Assembly (NCBI GenBank): GCA_002786355.1
Contig: PGCO01000013.1
Coordinates: forward strand, 248,001 to 312,000
DNA: 64,000 nucleotides
Direction of reading: 5' to 3'
From: Sediminibacterium sp. FEMGT703S
Lineage (GTDB): Bacteria; Bacteroidota; Bacteroidia; Chitinophagales; Chitinophagaceae
The first letter of the stretch is position 1. The number at the start of each line of letters is the position of its first letter. Of this stretch, positions 1 to 9,400 are shown piece after piece. The notes beneath the pieces are model-generated. The model worked only from the letters and a program-made list of their open reading frames with translations, was not told the origin of the DNA and ran no database searches. The position numbers and the translations under genes were made by a program.

Positions 1-161
1 TTAATGTCTCGCTGAAATGTTCGTTGAGAAATAACCAATTGTATTCCCTCAATCTCAGACTGGTTTTCCAAATAATGTGCAATTTCTTGAAAAGTGGCTG
101 GCCCCCTTTCTAAACGCTTTACAATATGCGAGTATCGGCTTAAGTAATTTTCTTTGGGCAT
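1..161 (-). CDS. WYL-type transcriptional regulator, N-terminal fragment
   Basis: Translating the minus strand from the ATG at 161 gives an open frame that runs off the left edge (53 codons visible). It begins MPKENYLSRYSHIVKRL and contains GPATFQEIAHYLENQ followed by SQRTFQRDI. The pattern RY..I...L......T..EI..YL.......SQRTFQRDI is what I know from the N-terminal helix-turn-helix of Bacteroidota WYL-domain regulators, with the recognition helix at the RTFQRDI segment. The WYL ligand-binding domain itself is outside the window, so the family call rests on the HTH only. WYL regulators often sit beside phage-defence genes and repress them. Its start is 6 bp from the stop codon of the next minus-strand gene, so it is probably last in the transcript that carries the AAA+ ATPase pair. 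Another HTH family (HTH_11/DeoR-like) is the main alternative. Confidence 0.6.
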   Translation of the reverse strand, partial: MPKENYLSRYSHIVKRLERGPATFQEIAHYLENQSEIEGIQLVISQRTFQRDI

Positions 162-167
162 ATTTCT

Positions 168-962
168 TTATAGTTGAGATACGATAATATCAATTAAGTT
201 ATTAATAGCTACAGATTCCTTATTTGAAGATCCTTTAGGTAAAGATCGGGGATGAATGGTCCAGATGATACGGGTGGGATAATTTTTTAAATTGATTACA
301 AAAAAATATCCATTTAAAACATTTCGTTTCTCAATAGTATATTCTAATCCCTCCAGGAATTGCTGGTAATTAGAACTCCAATCAAATATGAAAACCAAGT
401 CTGGCCGATACGCTTGAATAGTATGTAATAAACAATCAAAAATCCTAGATTTTTCCTTTACCACTAGGTATTTAGCTATATCAATTTTCGACCAAACCCC
501 ATTTTGTTGAAGTGTTTGCTTTACTTGAATAGCATTAGTATTACCATGCCCAAAATCATTTAATTCACTAATTAAATCGGCATTACTGTATTCTTCCCAG
601 ATAATATCCATGTATTGATTGATACCTTTTATTCGCAGGTGCAAATTCAATACCAGCAACCAAAAACTTCGTGCTTCTTTTTCCCACAAAAAGAAATCCT
701 CATTTAGCAAAGCGTGATTATCATAAATATAGGATTCAAGATTGTTGTTCCGATACGATTCCATTAGGTCAATGGGTTGATAAGAACGATTGGTATCTCT
801 TCCAAAATAGAAAATCTTCTTTGAAGCATCCGCATACCGTGACATGGTTTGCGGTATGAAAAGCGTTGGAAAATCTTTACCGATATCCAATGGCTCAATA
901 TCCGCACAATATTGCTTTAATAATGGGATAAAGATTGCAGCTTCTTTCTCTACATTTCGCAT
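168..962 (-). CDS. Unknown 264-aa protein, partner of the AAA+ ATPase
   Basis: I do not recognise this protein with confidence. It has no signal peptide or membrane segment, so it should be cytoplasmic. Visible landmarks are IFYFGRDTN (about residues 49-57), PDLVFIFDWS (about 188-197) and IIWTIHPRSLP near residues 233-243. The order of a glycine-rich strand, a hydrophobic strand ending in D and a strand ending in HPxS recalls the uracil-DNA-glycosylase fold, but the catalytic motifs are not clearly present; this is a weak fold-level inference. Its start overlaps the end of the upstream AAA+ ATPase gene by 13 bp, which implies translational coupling and probably a shared complex. A two-gene ATPase plus effector unit is the likeliest reading. 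Confidence 0.6.
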   Translation of the reverse strand: MRNVEKEAAIFIPLLKQYCADIEPLDIGKDFPTLFIPQTMSRYADASKKIFYFGRDTNRSYQPIDLMESYRNNNLESYIYDNHALLNEDFFLWEKEARSFWLLVLNLHLRIKGINQYMDIIWEEYSNADLISELNDFGHGNTNAIQVKQTLQQNGVWSKIDIAKYLVVKEKSRIFDCLLHTIQAYRPDLVFIFDWSSNYQQFLEGLEYTIEKRNVLNGYFFVINLKNYPTRIIWTIHPRSLPKGSSNKESVAINNLIDIIVSQL

Positions 963-2647
963 TGTATTAGATTTTGTTTTATTGTTCTAAATCCAATAGA
1001 ATTTACTGTCTGATGTAAGCTTTCCTCTTTGCAAAAGCCGAGAATGGTTTCAAAATCAACTGACTTCCCATAGAGCAACTCAGCGATTTCTTTTTTTCGA
1101 TAAATATTATCAATTTGGCCGCCCGTAAAAGAAAATAATTGCGCCAGTTGATTCGCCTGCTTATTGGTTAATTCTGGCAGCTTTAATTTCCAGATACTGG
1201 CTCGATTCACTAGGGTTGGTGGATGAAATTTAATTTTGAATAAAAAGCGACGATCAAATGCAGGATCGATATTGTTGATTAGATTAGTGGTCGCAATTAG
1301 TATACCTTGAAAATTTTCCAACTCTTCTAATAAAATATTTTGAATAGCGTTTTCGGTTTGCTCCACATTGGAGCCGCGTAATTCCTTCCGCTTGGAAATA
1401 ATAGCATCAGCCTCATTAAAAAAAAGTATCGGGTGTGTTTTAGTATCCTTGGAATAAGCTTTATAATCTGTAAAGATTTTCTTAACTATTTTTTCGCTCT
1501 CTCCAAACCACATGGTCTTGCAGTCACTAATATTTACGTGCATCAATTCACGATTGGTTTTCCTAGCTAATTGCCTAGCTATTTCTGTTTTACCAGTTCC
1601 AGGTGCGCCATGCAACAAAATTGAAATACCTGGTTGCAATCCCTTATCCGTTAATCGGGTTTGCATTTCTAGAAACGCAGATTCTTGGATCAGCTTTTCA
1701 AGTGTATTTATTTGGTTTAATTCCGATTCTCCAAAAATGAGCGTCTTCTCTTTGATGTCTTGGGGTTTAATAATGTCTTTTCGATGCTCAGCAAATTTTT
1801 TTAGATTTAATCCACTGTCACGTAAAATCTGATAAGCTTTATCTGTTAATTGACATTCCGTGTCGGTGGTCATTGCTGTAGGAATGATTTCAATAAGATC
1901 TTGCTTAATCAGTTTGTTTTCTCCATCCAAGAACTTTTGTAGTTCGGAAAAACGCTTACTACTAGAATCGTAAATGCCCTCTAATGTTCTAAACAAATCA
2001 TCTGAAAAGTAACCAGTAACAGCCTTCCAGACTACATGAAGAAATATGAATTTATCTTGTATATCTAAATTAAAATCATTCAACTTTTGCACCAATGGAA
2101 ATTGTGAATTAACTTTTAAATATTCTACCAAACTAGATAAAATTCTGCTTGTATCTATTTTATCATCATCTCTTTCCAACCCTAACTTGTACACCAGTTC
2201 CAATAATTCAAAAATATCGTTGGGAGGGGTTTTGTTAATAACCGGCATAGGATTCTGTTCTAATATAGCATCCACCAGCGTCTTATTAACCAAGTAATTG
2301 ATAGATCGGTTACCCATTAAACGCAACCGAATCTGCATCTTATCTATATCTAGTATTCCTATTTGACAGAAGTTATCAATGATGGGCTTAAATAATAGAA
2401 TTTTAAGTTTACTACATCCGATATGTGCAGCCAATTTTTGTAAATCAACGGTGGCCTCCTCTAACTGGATTGCGATAAAAATTGCTAATAATAGGGATTC
2501 ATTGGCATCTAATTTAAAATACTGCTGCAAGGTGATTGAATCTTTTTGAATAGACTCTAGAAAACCCTGGGAAAATTTGGAGTCTTTGGCTTGTTCATAA
2601 ATTGAAATGATTGCATCTAATGTGGGATTGTCTTGTTTGATTTCCAT
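950..2647 (-). CDS. AAA+ ATPase (CDC48/SpoVK-like)
   Basis: The C-terminal half is a clear AAA+ module: Walker A GAPGTGKTEIARQLA, Walker B ILFFNEADAII, a sensor-1 region ending IATTN and an arginine-finger-like FDRRF. The Walker B region has NEAD where DE(A/D)D is usual. The N-terminal ~300 residues are helical and unrecognised; they probably bind the substrate or partner. I chose the ATG at 2647 (MEIKQDNPTLDAI, 565 aa). The frame stays open upstream to 2932, but that extension would run over the start of the divergent gene at 2755 and reads like non-coding sequence. The gene overlaps its downstream neighbour by 13 bp. Such ATPases remodel or unfold protein complexes using ATP. The WYL-type regulator downstream suggests a regulated defence or stress unit. 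Confidence 0.8.
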   Translation of the reverse strand: MEIKQDNPTLDAIISIYEQAKDSKFSQGFLESIQKDSITLQQYFKLDANESLLLAIFIAIQLEEATVDLQKLAAHIGCSKLKILLFKPIIDNFCQIGILDIDKMQIRLRLMGNRSINYLVNKTLVDAILEQNPMPVINKTPPNDIFELLELVYKLGLERDDDKIDTSRILSSLVEYLKVNSQFPLVQKLNDFNLDIQDKFIFLHVVWKAVTGYFSDDLFRTLEGIYDSSSKRFSELQKFLDGENKLIKQDLIEIIPTAMTTDTECQLTDKAYQILRDSGLNLKKFAEHRKDIIKPQDIKEKTLIFGESELNQINTLEKLIQESAFLEMQTRLTDKGLQPGISILLHGAPGTGKTEIARQLARKTNRELMHVNISDCKTMWFGESEKIVKKIFTDYKAYSKDTKTHPILFFNEADAIISKRKELRGSNVEQTENAIQNILLEELENFQGILIATTNLINNIDPAFDRRFLFKIKFHPPTLVNRASIWKLKLPELTNKQANQLAQLFSFTGGQIDNIYRKKEIAELLYGKSVDFETILGFCKEESLHQTVNSIGFRTIKQNLIQCEM

Positions 2648-2754
2648 CTTCTTGATTTGTATAGCGAAGATGAGAAATATAGGCGTCAGGTCGTGTCGCC
2701 CATATGAATTTTTAGACGTCAGCTTTTGGCGGTCACTAATTAAATATTTGTTCC

Positions 2755-3432
2755 ATGAAATACATCCTCTCGCCATTACTGATTGAAAAAATAACTGATA
2801 TTGACCTTCTTGGGAAAAACGTATTGAACTATGATGGACTGAATTTTTTGGTAGGTAAGGCCAAAGTGGGGAAAACTGCATTTGCTTATAAGCTGATGCA
2901 TTGGCTAGTCGTTCAGGAGAAACATCAACCACCCTACTTTATTACGGGTGGTAAAAAGCAAGTATATCAATACTGGGATGCCAAGTTTTGTCAATTATAT
3001 ATACCCGAATCAACCTTTATTTTATTTGAAGGAATAAAGAGAATTTTCTATGCTAACGCAAAAAATTGGGAAGGTATAGATTCAGCAAAACTAATTCTAC
3101 TAGCCTTATTTGGAAATGAAATTAAAACGTCAATTAATTGCCTAATTATTCTAGATGATATTGACTCAATTATAAATGACTCAAACATAGCCTATATTAG
3201 GTTGCTTGTTAGTCAGTTAAATAAACTAAGATTAGAAAATAAAGCGAAAGTATTACTAACAGGACGGTTTAAAAATAAAATAGAGCGAATAATGGATCTG
3301 ATAACAGTTGAGCAACCTGGTAAATTTGTTTATAGGTATTTAACCCTAGAGCGTCCAGCATTTATTGAGGGAGATATCAAGGAATTCGGCGAATGCAGGG
3401 TTTGGGTGAAGGAAAAAACAAATGATATATGA
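2755..3432 (+). CDS. P-loop NTPase
   Basis: This 225-aa protein has a Walker A motif GKAKVGKTAFAYKL at about residues 38-51 and a Walker-B-like strand NCLIILDDIDSI at about 128-139, followed by VLLTGRFKN, which could be a sensor strand. The spacing resembles RecA/DnaB-like or STAND-type ATPase cores rather than AAA+ helicases. No nuclease, membrane or DNA-binding domain is visible. It is transcribed divergently from the AAA+ ATPase across a 107-bp gap that should hold both promoters. Its stop overlaps the start of the metallophosphoesterase gene by 4 bp (ATGA), so the two are translationally coupled. The function is not established; an NTPase that senses or regulates the phosphoesterase is an inference. 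Confidence 0.75.
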   Translation: MKYILSPLLIEKITDIDLLGKNVLNYDGLNFLVGKAKVGKTAFAYKLMHWLVVQEKHQPPYFITGGKKQVYQYWDAKFCQLYIPESTFILFEGIKRIFYANAKNWEGIDSAKLILLALFGNEIKTSINCLIILDDIDSIINDSNIAYIRLLVSQLNKLRLENKAKVLLTGRFKNKIERIMDLITVEQPGKFVYRYLTLERPAFIEGDIKEFGECRVWVKEKTNDI

Positions 3433-3980
3433 CCATCATAGAATACAAAGGAAAGAAAATAGTTTTTATTAGTGATACACATGGTAATCATAGTAATTTG
3501 GATATCCCAAAAGCTGATTTTTTAATTCATTGTGGTGATGCTTGTACAGATGGAGATATAAACCAGTTAAGTAATTTTTTAGATTGGTTTGAAAAACAAG
3601 AAATCAAGTATAAATTATTCATACCGGGCAACCATGACCTTATTTTTGATTTAGATCCAGATCTTGGTAAATCAATGGTTCCTCTCAATATTCTATACTT
3701 AGAGGACAGTTATACTGTTATTGAAGGGATTGCATTTTATATCATTCCAGCTAGACCTTGGTTACAAGCATACCCTACAGAAAAAAGAAAGATTGATTTT
3801 TTGATTACACATGGACCTGCATATGGTGTATTGGATTTGAATTTAGGGTGTAAGGAGTTAAAGAAGTTCATCAGGAAAGAACAACCAGCCTATCATATTT
3901 TTGGACATATTCACGAACTGGGTGGTAAGAGAAAAAAAATTGGGAAGTCTGAGTTTGTTAATGTTAGTGTTTGCTTGTAA
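3429..3980 (+). CDS. Calcineurin-like metallophosphoesterase
   Basis: The 183-aa product carries the whole metallophosphoesterase motif set: FISDTHGN (D-x-H), HCGDACTDGD (GD), IPGNHDLIF (GNHD/E), ITHGPAYGVLD (H) and HIFGHIHE (G-H-x-H). These residues bind the two metal ions of the active site. The protein is the length of a bare catalytic domain and has no signal peptide, so it is probably a cytoplasmic phosphodiesterase acting on nucleotides or nucleic acid ends; small single-domain members related to the MPPED group look like this. It starts inside the stop codon of the P-loop NTPase gene. The substrate cannot be read from the sequence. Confidence 0.9.
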   Translation: MTIIEYKGKKIVFISDTHGNHSNLDIPKADFLIHCGDACTDGDINQLSNFLDWFEKQEIKYKLFIPGNHDLIFDLDPDLGKSMVPLNILYLEDSYTVIEGIAFYIIPARPWLQAYPTEKRKIDFLITHGPAYGVLDLNLGCKELKKFIRKEQPAYHIFGHIHELGGKRKKIGKSEFVNVSVCL

Positions 3981-4104
3981 GTGAAATAATTTGGAATTTG
4001 GGGGTACATGAAATATATTAATCTGATTACAAATTATCCGTATTGAATTTGGAGTTCACACACTAGTCCGAAGTGGTTTTTATTTGATGCTAAACTTCTT
4101 TAGA

Positions 4105-4527
4105 CTAAAAAATATATTCAACGCATAATGTACTAAACGGAATCGCTTTAAATTTTTCGAGAATAGACTCATCAATCGGGAAAGCGTATTCATCCTGAAA
4201 CCAACATACACCAAGTCGGTAAGTTGCCATTTGATCTCCTTTGGTCATATCAGTTCGGAGCTCTGCTATACAAGTTAATTTTGGTAGTTCTATAAAAGGG
4301 GGATGCTTAGAAGTAACTTCTGGATTTACTTTGTCAAGCCCTGGATGAATAACATATACTTCATCAATCCCGAATAGTTTTTTAGCTTTTTCAATGGCAC
4401 TATCAAGTAAATAGGAATTAGTACGTGCATTTGCATAGCCAAATACCACATTCATATAACTGTCATATTGATGAAGCTGAACAATACTTACTAGTCTATC
4501 CTGCTCTACTATAATAATGTCTTTCAT
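4105..4527 (-). CDS. Hypothetical protein, 140 aa
   Basis: I do not recognise this family. The product is soluble, mixed alpha/beta, without signal peptide or membrane segment. It begins MKDIIIVEQDRLVSIV and includes the stretches NARTNSYLLDSAIEKAKKLFG and DEVYVIHPGLDKVNPE. The start at 4527 is supported by a TAnnTTTG -7 element at 4536-4543 on the minus strand (TAAATTTG), eight bases upstream of the ATG. It stands alone, converging on the metallophosphoesterase gene across 124 bp and diverging from the next gene. Confidence 0.55.
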   Translation of the reverse strand: MKDIIIVEQDRLVSIVQLHQYDSYMNVVFGYANARTNSYLLDSAIEKAKKLFGIDEVYVIHPGLDKVNPEVTSKHPPFIELPKLTCIAELRTDMTKGDQMATYRLGVCWFQDEYAFPIDESILEKFKAIPFSTLCVEYIF

Positions 4528-4628
4528 AACTTCAACAAATTTATAGGCGAAGATTGCAATCTATTTACATTGTAATCTTAATTAAGAGAAGTATTTTAGG
4601 GTTCCAGAGTGCAATAATCATATACAAA

Positions 4629-5117
4629 ATGAATATAAACATTAAAGAACTCGTAAGCAATCACTTCTTTTGTCCCTTTAATATTGATTCATATAATTAC
4701 TTATATGGTTGTAAAGAAGGGAAAATACTTCTTTACAAGCTCAATTTATTATACGATAAAATATATTATTCATTTTCATCGCCAGGTAATTCATTTCAGC
4801 GAAATATTATTTATGAATTGAATCGTCAGTTTAATTATGGTTCACCAGTTGATGGCTCTCTCTTTAATAGCATCAGTGACAATATCATTCTATTAGAGAG
4901 ATATAAGAGCATATTTGAAGGGCTTTATAATTTGCTCACTAAACATCAATTCAGGCAGTTGGATGAAATAAAACTTGAAAAGCTAAAATCGGCAGTAGAC
5001 ATCACCATAACATCTGATTGGTTGACTATTGATGGTTTATCTAGAACATTGGGCACTTTTGAAAATATTCAAGACGAGGTGAGAGATAGGATTAAATTGG
5101 AGACAAAAAATGGCTAA
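4629..5117 (+). CDS. Hypothetical protein, 162 aa
   Basis: No family was recognised. From the ATG at 4629 it starts MNINIKELVSNHFF. The open frame extends upstream to 4554, but that extension is rich in hydrophobic and unlikely sequence, so the internal ATG is preferred. The C-terminal half is helical and charged (KLEKLKSAVDITITSDWL). It is very AT-rich, like its neighbours, and is divergent from the gene at 4105-4527. It could be a small orphan or part of an undefined two-gene unit. Confidence 0.45.
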   Translation: MNINIKELVSNHFFCPFNIDSYNYLYGCKEGKILLYKLNLLYDKIYYSFSSPGNSFQRNIIYELNRQFNYGSPVDGSLFNSISDNIILLERYKSIFEGLYNLLTKHQFRQLDEIKLEKLKSAVDITITSDWLTIDGLSRTLGTFENIQDEVRDRIKLETKNG

Positions 5118-5196
5118 TATTTCATATAATAATTATTCAATTAAGCCGAAGGTCTCAAAAATAAATTCTTTATCGGTTGAAGAATGAAACAATTAT

Positions 5197-5388
5197 CTAG
5201 AGTAATGTAGTTAGTAGATTTCCTCTTCCTACTAATGTGCCTATTGAATTACGGGTTTCATTGGTATTTGGATCGTAAGTTCCTTTAAATCCGTTGATAT
5301 TATTACGGAGTTCTTGTTTTCCACTGCCTAGCGTAAAGATTCTTCCTAATAGCATATTCTTTCGGTCTCTTAGATCTTGTGTTGACAT
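5197..5388 (-). CDS. Small 63-aa protein with repeated units
   Basis: The short product begins MSTQDLRDRKNMLLGRI. Three units share the pattern R(D/N)xxxxxxG(R/T): RDRKNMLLGRI, RNNINGFKGTY and RNSIGTLVGRG. Such short, evenly spaced glycine-ended repeats suggest stacked beta-hairpins. No function can be assigned. The regular internal repeat makes a real gene more likely than a chance open frame. It stands alone between two unrelated short genes. Confidence 0.5.
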   Translation of the reverse strand: MSTQDLRDRKNMLLGRIFTLGSGKQELRNNINGFKGTYDPNTNETRNSIGTLVGRGNLLTTLL

Positions 5389-5519
5389 GGTTAAAATGTT
5401 TTAACCAAAGGTAGAGGGGGTGTATGGAATGTATTTACATAGTGGTGAGTTAGTGATTAACTTATGTATCAGTTGATATTCAAGAACGACTTGAAAAATA
5501 GAGGAAAAATGAAAAATAT

Positions 5520-6062
5520 CTAGATTTCAAGCAATAGTGTATCTTCAATTATTTCACCTTGCTCATTGAATACGTGTGAATAAATTCTTAAGTTATCATT
5601 CCATTCACTTATAATCACAGCAAAAAAACCTCTTAGCCCGATTTGTTCAGCAAAATCTTCAATAATATAATCCCAATAATATTCTTTAGTAAGTTTTTTA
5701 GAATCTGAATTCCATTCATTACAAACCATAAGTATTTTAAGAGGTGCATTTAACATACAAAGCTTGTTCACTTCTCTTTCGCTAGTTCTAATGTCATTTT
5801 CAGATTCTAAATAAATGATTGGCACTTTTGTATTTTGTCCTGCTATTTTTGAAAATACCCCATCAATTCTAAATCCCATTTCTGTATCGAATGTCAAATC
5901 CATTTTTTTTGCTATAGTTGGTAATAAATTTTCAAAATAAAACATAGTTCTGCCTGTATTTGAAATCCAAGCATTTTCAAATACATCAGGAGAGATTTCT
6001 TTTGAAGTTTCAATTAAGGCTTCTCTGAAAGAAGCCCATAAGTTTTCATTTGAGAATTGCAT
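5520..6062 (-). CDS. Hypothetical protein, possible PD-(D/E)XK-like fold
   Basis: This is a 180-aa soluble protein starting MQFSNENLWASFREAL. The segment GFRIDGVFSK followed about 16 residues later by IIYLESEND resembles the D...ExE/ExK core of restriction-endonuclease-like folds, and many small proteins with that core occur beside defence genes. The third catalytic residue is E rather than K here, so nuclease activity is uncertain. The stop lies 131 bp from the small repeat protein, so the gene probably has its own transcript. Confidence 0.5.
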   Translation of the reverse strand: MQFSNENLWASFREALIETSKEISPDVFENAWISNTGRTMFYFENLLPTIAKKMDLTFDTEMGFRIDGVFSKIAGQNTKVPIIYLESENDIRTSEREVNKLCMLNAPLKILMVCNEWNSDSKKLTKEYYWDYIIEDFAEQIGLRGFFAVIISEWNDNLRIYSHVFNEQGEIIEDTLLLEI

Positions 6063-6405
6063 AATTTAATATTTAAGGGTGAAGTAATAAATCTAATAAT
6101 TTTTTTCCTGTACTAAATTCATATTTGATCAGAATTAATTATAGAAAATTTCTATACTAGAAAAAAAAATAGAAATCAGAAAAAAGCAATAATACAAAGA
6201 CTAGTTATCTGTAATACAATATTTTGTTGAAGTTGAGTATAAAAGTAGCAATCTTTTACCAGCTAAACCAATGGCACATTTTCAATTTTCTGAAGCTTAT
6301 CTTGTCAAGCCCAACTTGAATAAAACCACATGTAATAAACATAAATGGATGGTTGATATATAAGAATAAAATATACCTGCATGCCAGAATATAATACACT
6401 TCTTT
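6063..6405. other. 343-bp intergenic region with a perfect palindrome
   Basis: No coding sequence is visible in this very AT-rich gap. At 6140-6156 there is a perfect inverted repeat, TATAGAAA-A-TTTCTATA, 78 bp upstream of the start of the gene ending at 5520. It could be an operator for that gene. The 3' end of the large helicase gene faces the gap from the right; no strong terminator hairpin was found. Confidence 0.35.
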
Positions 6406-9400
6406 TCACTCTCTTAATTGAATGTCAATCGCTGTATCATCGGCTTTGATAATATATTTCATTTCAGTTAGTCCAAATACATTTACATTTTCGTGTCCTG
6501 AAACATAACTATTTTTTTCTATATAGTTTCGATCGTTAAACAATATATTTTCAATGTCGTGAGCATTTAAGATTTTAGTATTGCCAAAGTTGTTTTTATA
6601 TGAATGCCCAATTTTATTGATGAAATTATTGTTCGGAATTGCAGAAAATGGATGTAAAACAATCAAATAGTCTTTTGCCCTGCTTATTGCAACATTATAA
6701 ATATATTCCTTTGATAAAAGTGCTTTTACGTGGTTTGAAAAGAAATAATTGTTTGGGTTGCAAACAAAAAAAACAATATCACATTCATCACCCTGAAAAC
6801 CGTGAACGGTATCGGAAATTACTTTAATTTTTTCAGTAAGTCCGAAAGAAGTTATCAATTTACTGAATAACACTGCTTGTGCTTTGTATGGTGCAATTAG
6901 ACCGATAGTCCATTGTTCTTCTTTGTTTGTTTTGTCAAAATACCTGATTATTTCAGAAACTAAAATAGCACAATAAGTATGATATGAACTATAAAAAAGT
7001 TTATTTACTCGGTAAATAGTATTATCTTGATTAAGTGGAATATCAACAAAAGTAACGTTCGATGTGATTATGTTTCTAATCACTTTTGGTAAAGGTTTTA
7101 CTCCTGTCCTATTTCTTGCTCTATCATGTTCCAATAAACTCGAATAAGAAAGCTCACTGAATAGTTGACCTATGCTGGGTACACTTCTGTATTGAGTTGT
7201 AAGATTTATAATACTATCTATGTCTCTAATTAATTGCTTTTCGGGATTAAAACTTTCAAGATTCATCATTTTATAAATATTCTCGTCTTGAAAATCAAAG
7301 TTTTCTAATTCTTTTTCATCAATTTCTACAACAGGTGGAATTTGTTTTGGATCACCTGCAACGATAAATTTTGTGTTTGGATTAGTCTTAAATAATGCCA
7401 TTATTGCAAAGGTTATGTAATGAAGCCCTGTCATAGATGACTCATCAAAAACAACATAATCCCAATCGCATTGAAATAGTAGCCCTGTTTCGTGAATATC
7501 AAAATATGGTAACCTATGTATTGTTGAAGCAACTACATCAATTCTTTTGATTTCGTCATGGGCAAGTGTATCTCGATATATTTGGTATACTTCTAATGCC
7601 GGGTCTGTTGGATGACTTAAACGAACTGCAATAATATCAGGATTAATTTCTTTTAATTTTTTACAAACAACATCAGCGGCTTTGTTGGTTGGTGTAAGCA
7701 CCAAAACCTTAGACATTGAGTCAGAAATTAAAGTTTCATTAATATTATTACAAACTGTTGTAGTTTTACCTGTACCGGGTGGCCCATAAATATAATTTAA
7801 TGAAGGCATTGCTTCTTCAATATTTTCCCAAGCATCAATATAATTTCTGTTATTAAAGGCTCTTTCTAACCTATCAAGCAAATCAATTATAGGTGTAAAA
7901 TTGATTTCAACCTTAAAGATCTTTGAAAGACGAGAAAGTGTATTGCCGGACAAAGGTGTACGGCAATAAATCAACAAATCTTGCCCCTTTTTAGAAACAC
8001 CCTCAACAAGAATTATTTCTCTTTTTCCACCGTCAAAAAAAAGTGAGATCTTAAAATCATTTGCATTTTCAATCTCAGGTGGTATATAACTACTCGCACC
8101 GCAAAGTAAAAAGTATTTATTTTCGGCTTTATAAGGCTTAATTTCCTGAAACGAAATTGATTTTTGTTTCTGTTTGTCTTTTTTTTCGCCATACGTAGTA
8201 AGCAACTGTAGATATGCCTTAAACCAATCGTAAGAGTATTTTACATTCTCACTTAACGACTTTGCTAAAACCTGACGTTCTTTTTTTATTTCAATTTTTT
8301 GTTTTGCAATTTCTATTGCCTCTGCAAGTTCTTCTTCTTCATCGAAGTCCGGCAATGTATTTGTTTTCCTCTTATCATGCTTTATCTTTTTTACGGTTTT
8401 AGAAAGATTTTCCAAACTTTCAATAGCATCTTCTAAGTCATCTGAATAAACTGTACTATTTTTTTCTGATGCTTTTCGTTCCACCTTTCTATTTTCTTTT
8501 TTTCTTTTTTCTTCTAATGCCATTCTTGCTTCTTCCGCTTCCTCTTCACTTTCAAATTTTTGAGCTATACGCTCTGATTCTGATAAGGCAACAGTCGGTT
8601 TAAAATTTAGTAAGCGCTCCAATTCTGTCTTGCTTTCATAACCACTTGCTAGTTCATTTATGGTGATTTCATTTGGTGTTACAAATTTGTTACCTTTTGA
8701 CAAAAGCCATTTCGCAGTTTTAAGTTTATTAATAAAAGTAGAAGGGAATTCTTTTTTTCTTGTTTCGTATGTAGAAACAGCATATTCAAAAATTGCATTG
8801 TAGTATGAACCGTATTTGATAATTAATTTCCACAACAAAAAAGACTTATCAATATCTATCTTTTTTAGTATTTCGTTCAAGCCATCAATATCTCTATCCA
8901 CAATACGAGTAGAGAAATTATTTCTTCGGTTATGAATATAGATTCCAAATTCAAGATTATTTACTTTCATTATTTCTTTATTATTCCAATCTTTTGTTTC
9001 TAGTATTATTACTTTTGGCAATGCATTAACGCCTAATTTAAACAAAAAGGATTTTATTAACTGTTGTTCTTTTTCGTCTGTAATAAAACCGTGATAATAT
9101 CCTAAATCAACAAATTTTGAATTAGGTTTTGCTTCAAAATACTTTTCTAAATCCGTTGTTGGGTAATAAATGTCACCAGCTGCTCCTCGAAATCTTTTTT
9201 CGGTATCTTTTGTTTTGTAAAGAATAAAACATTTGTCTTTAATCAGATTTATAAAATCCTCTGGTTGCCCTGTTTCTTTCCAATATTTAAAAAATATTTC
9301 AAAGTGAGGTCTTGTATCAATTTCTTTATTTGTATTATATTGAGGCAATATATTAGTGTATATCTCATCTTTTAAACTTGGTTTTTTGATTCCAAAGTTT

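Noticed and set aside
2648..2932. N-terminal extension of the AAA+ ATPase frame
   Set aside because: The extra ~95 codons overlap the start of the divergent P-loop gene at 2755 and have no domain-like sequence; the ATG at 2647 is better.
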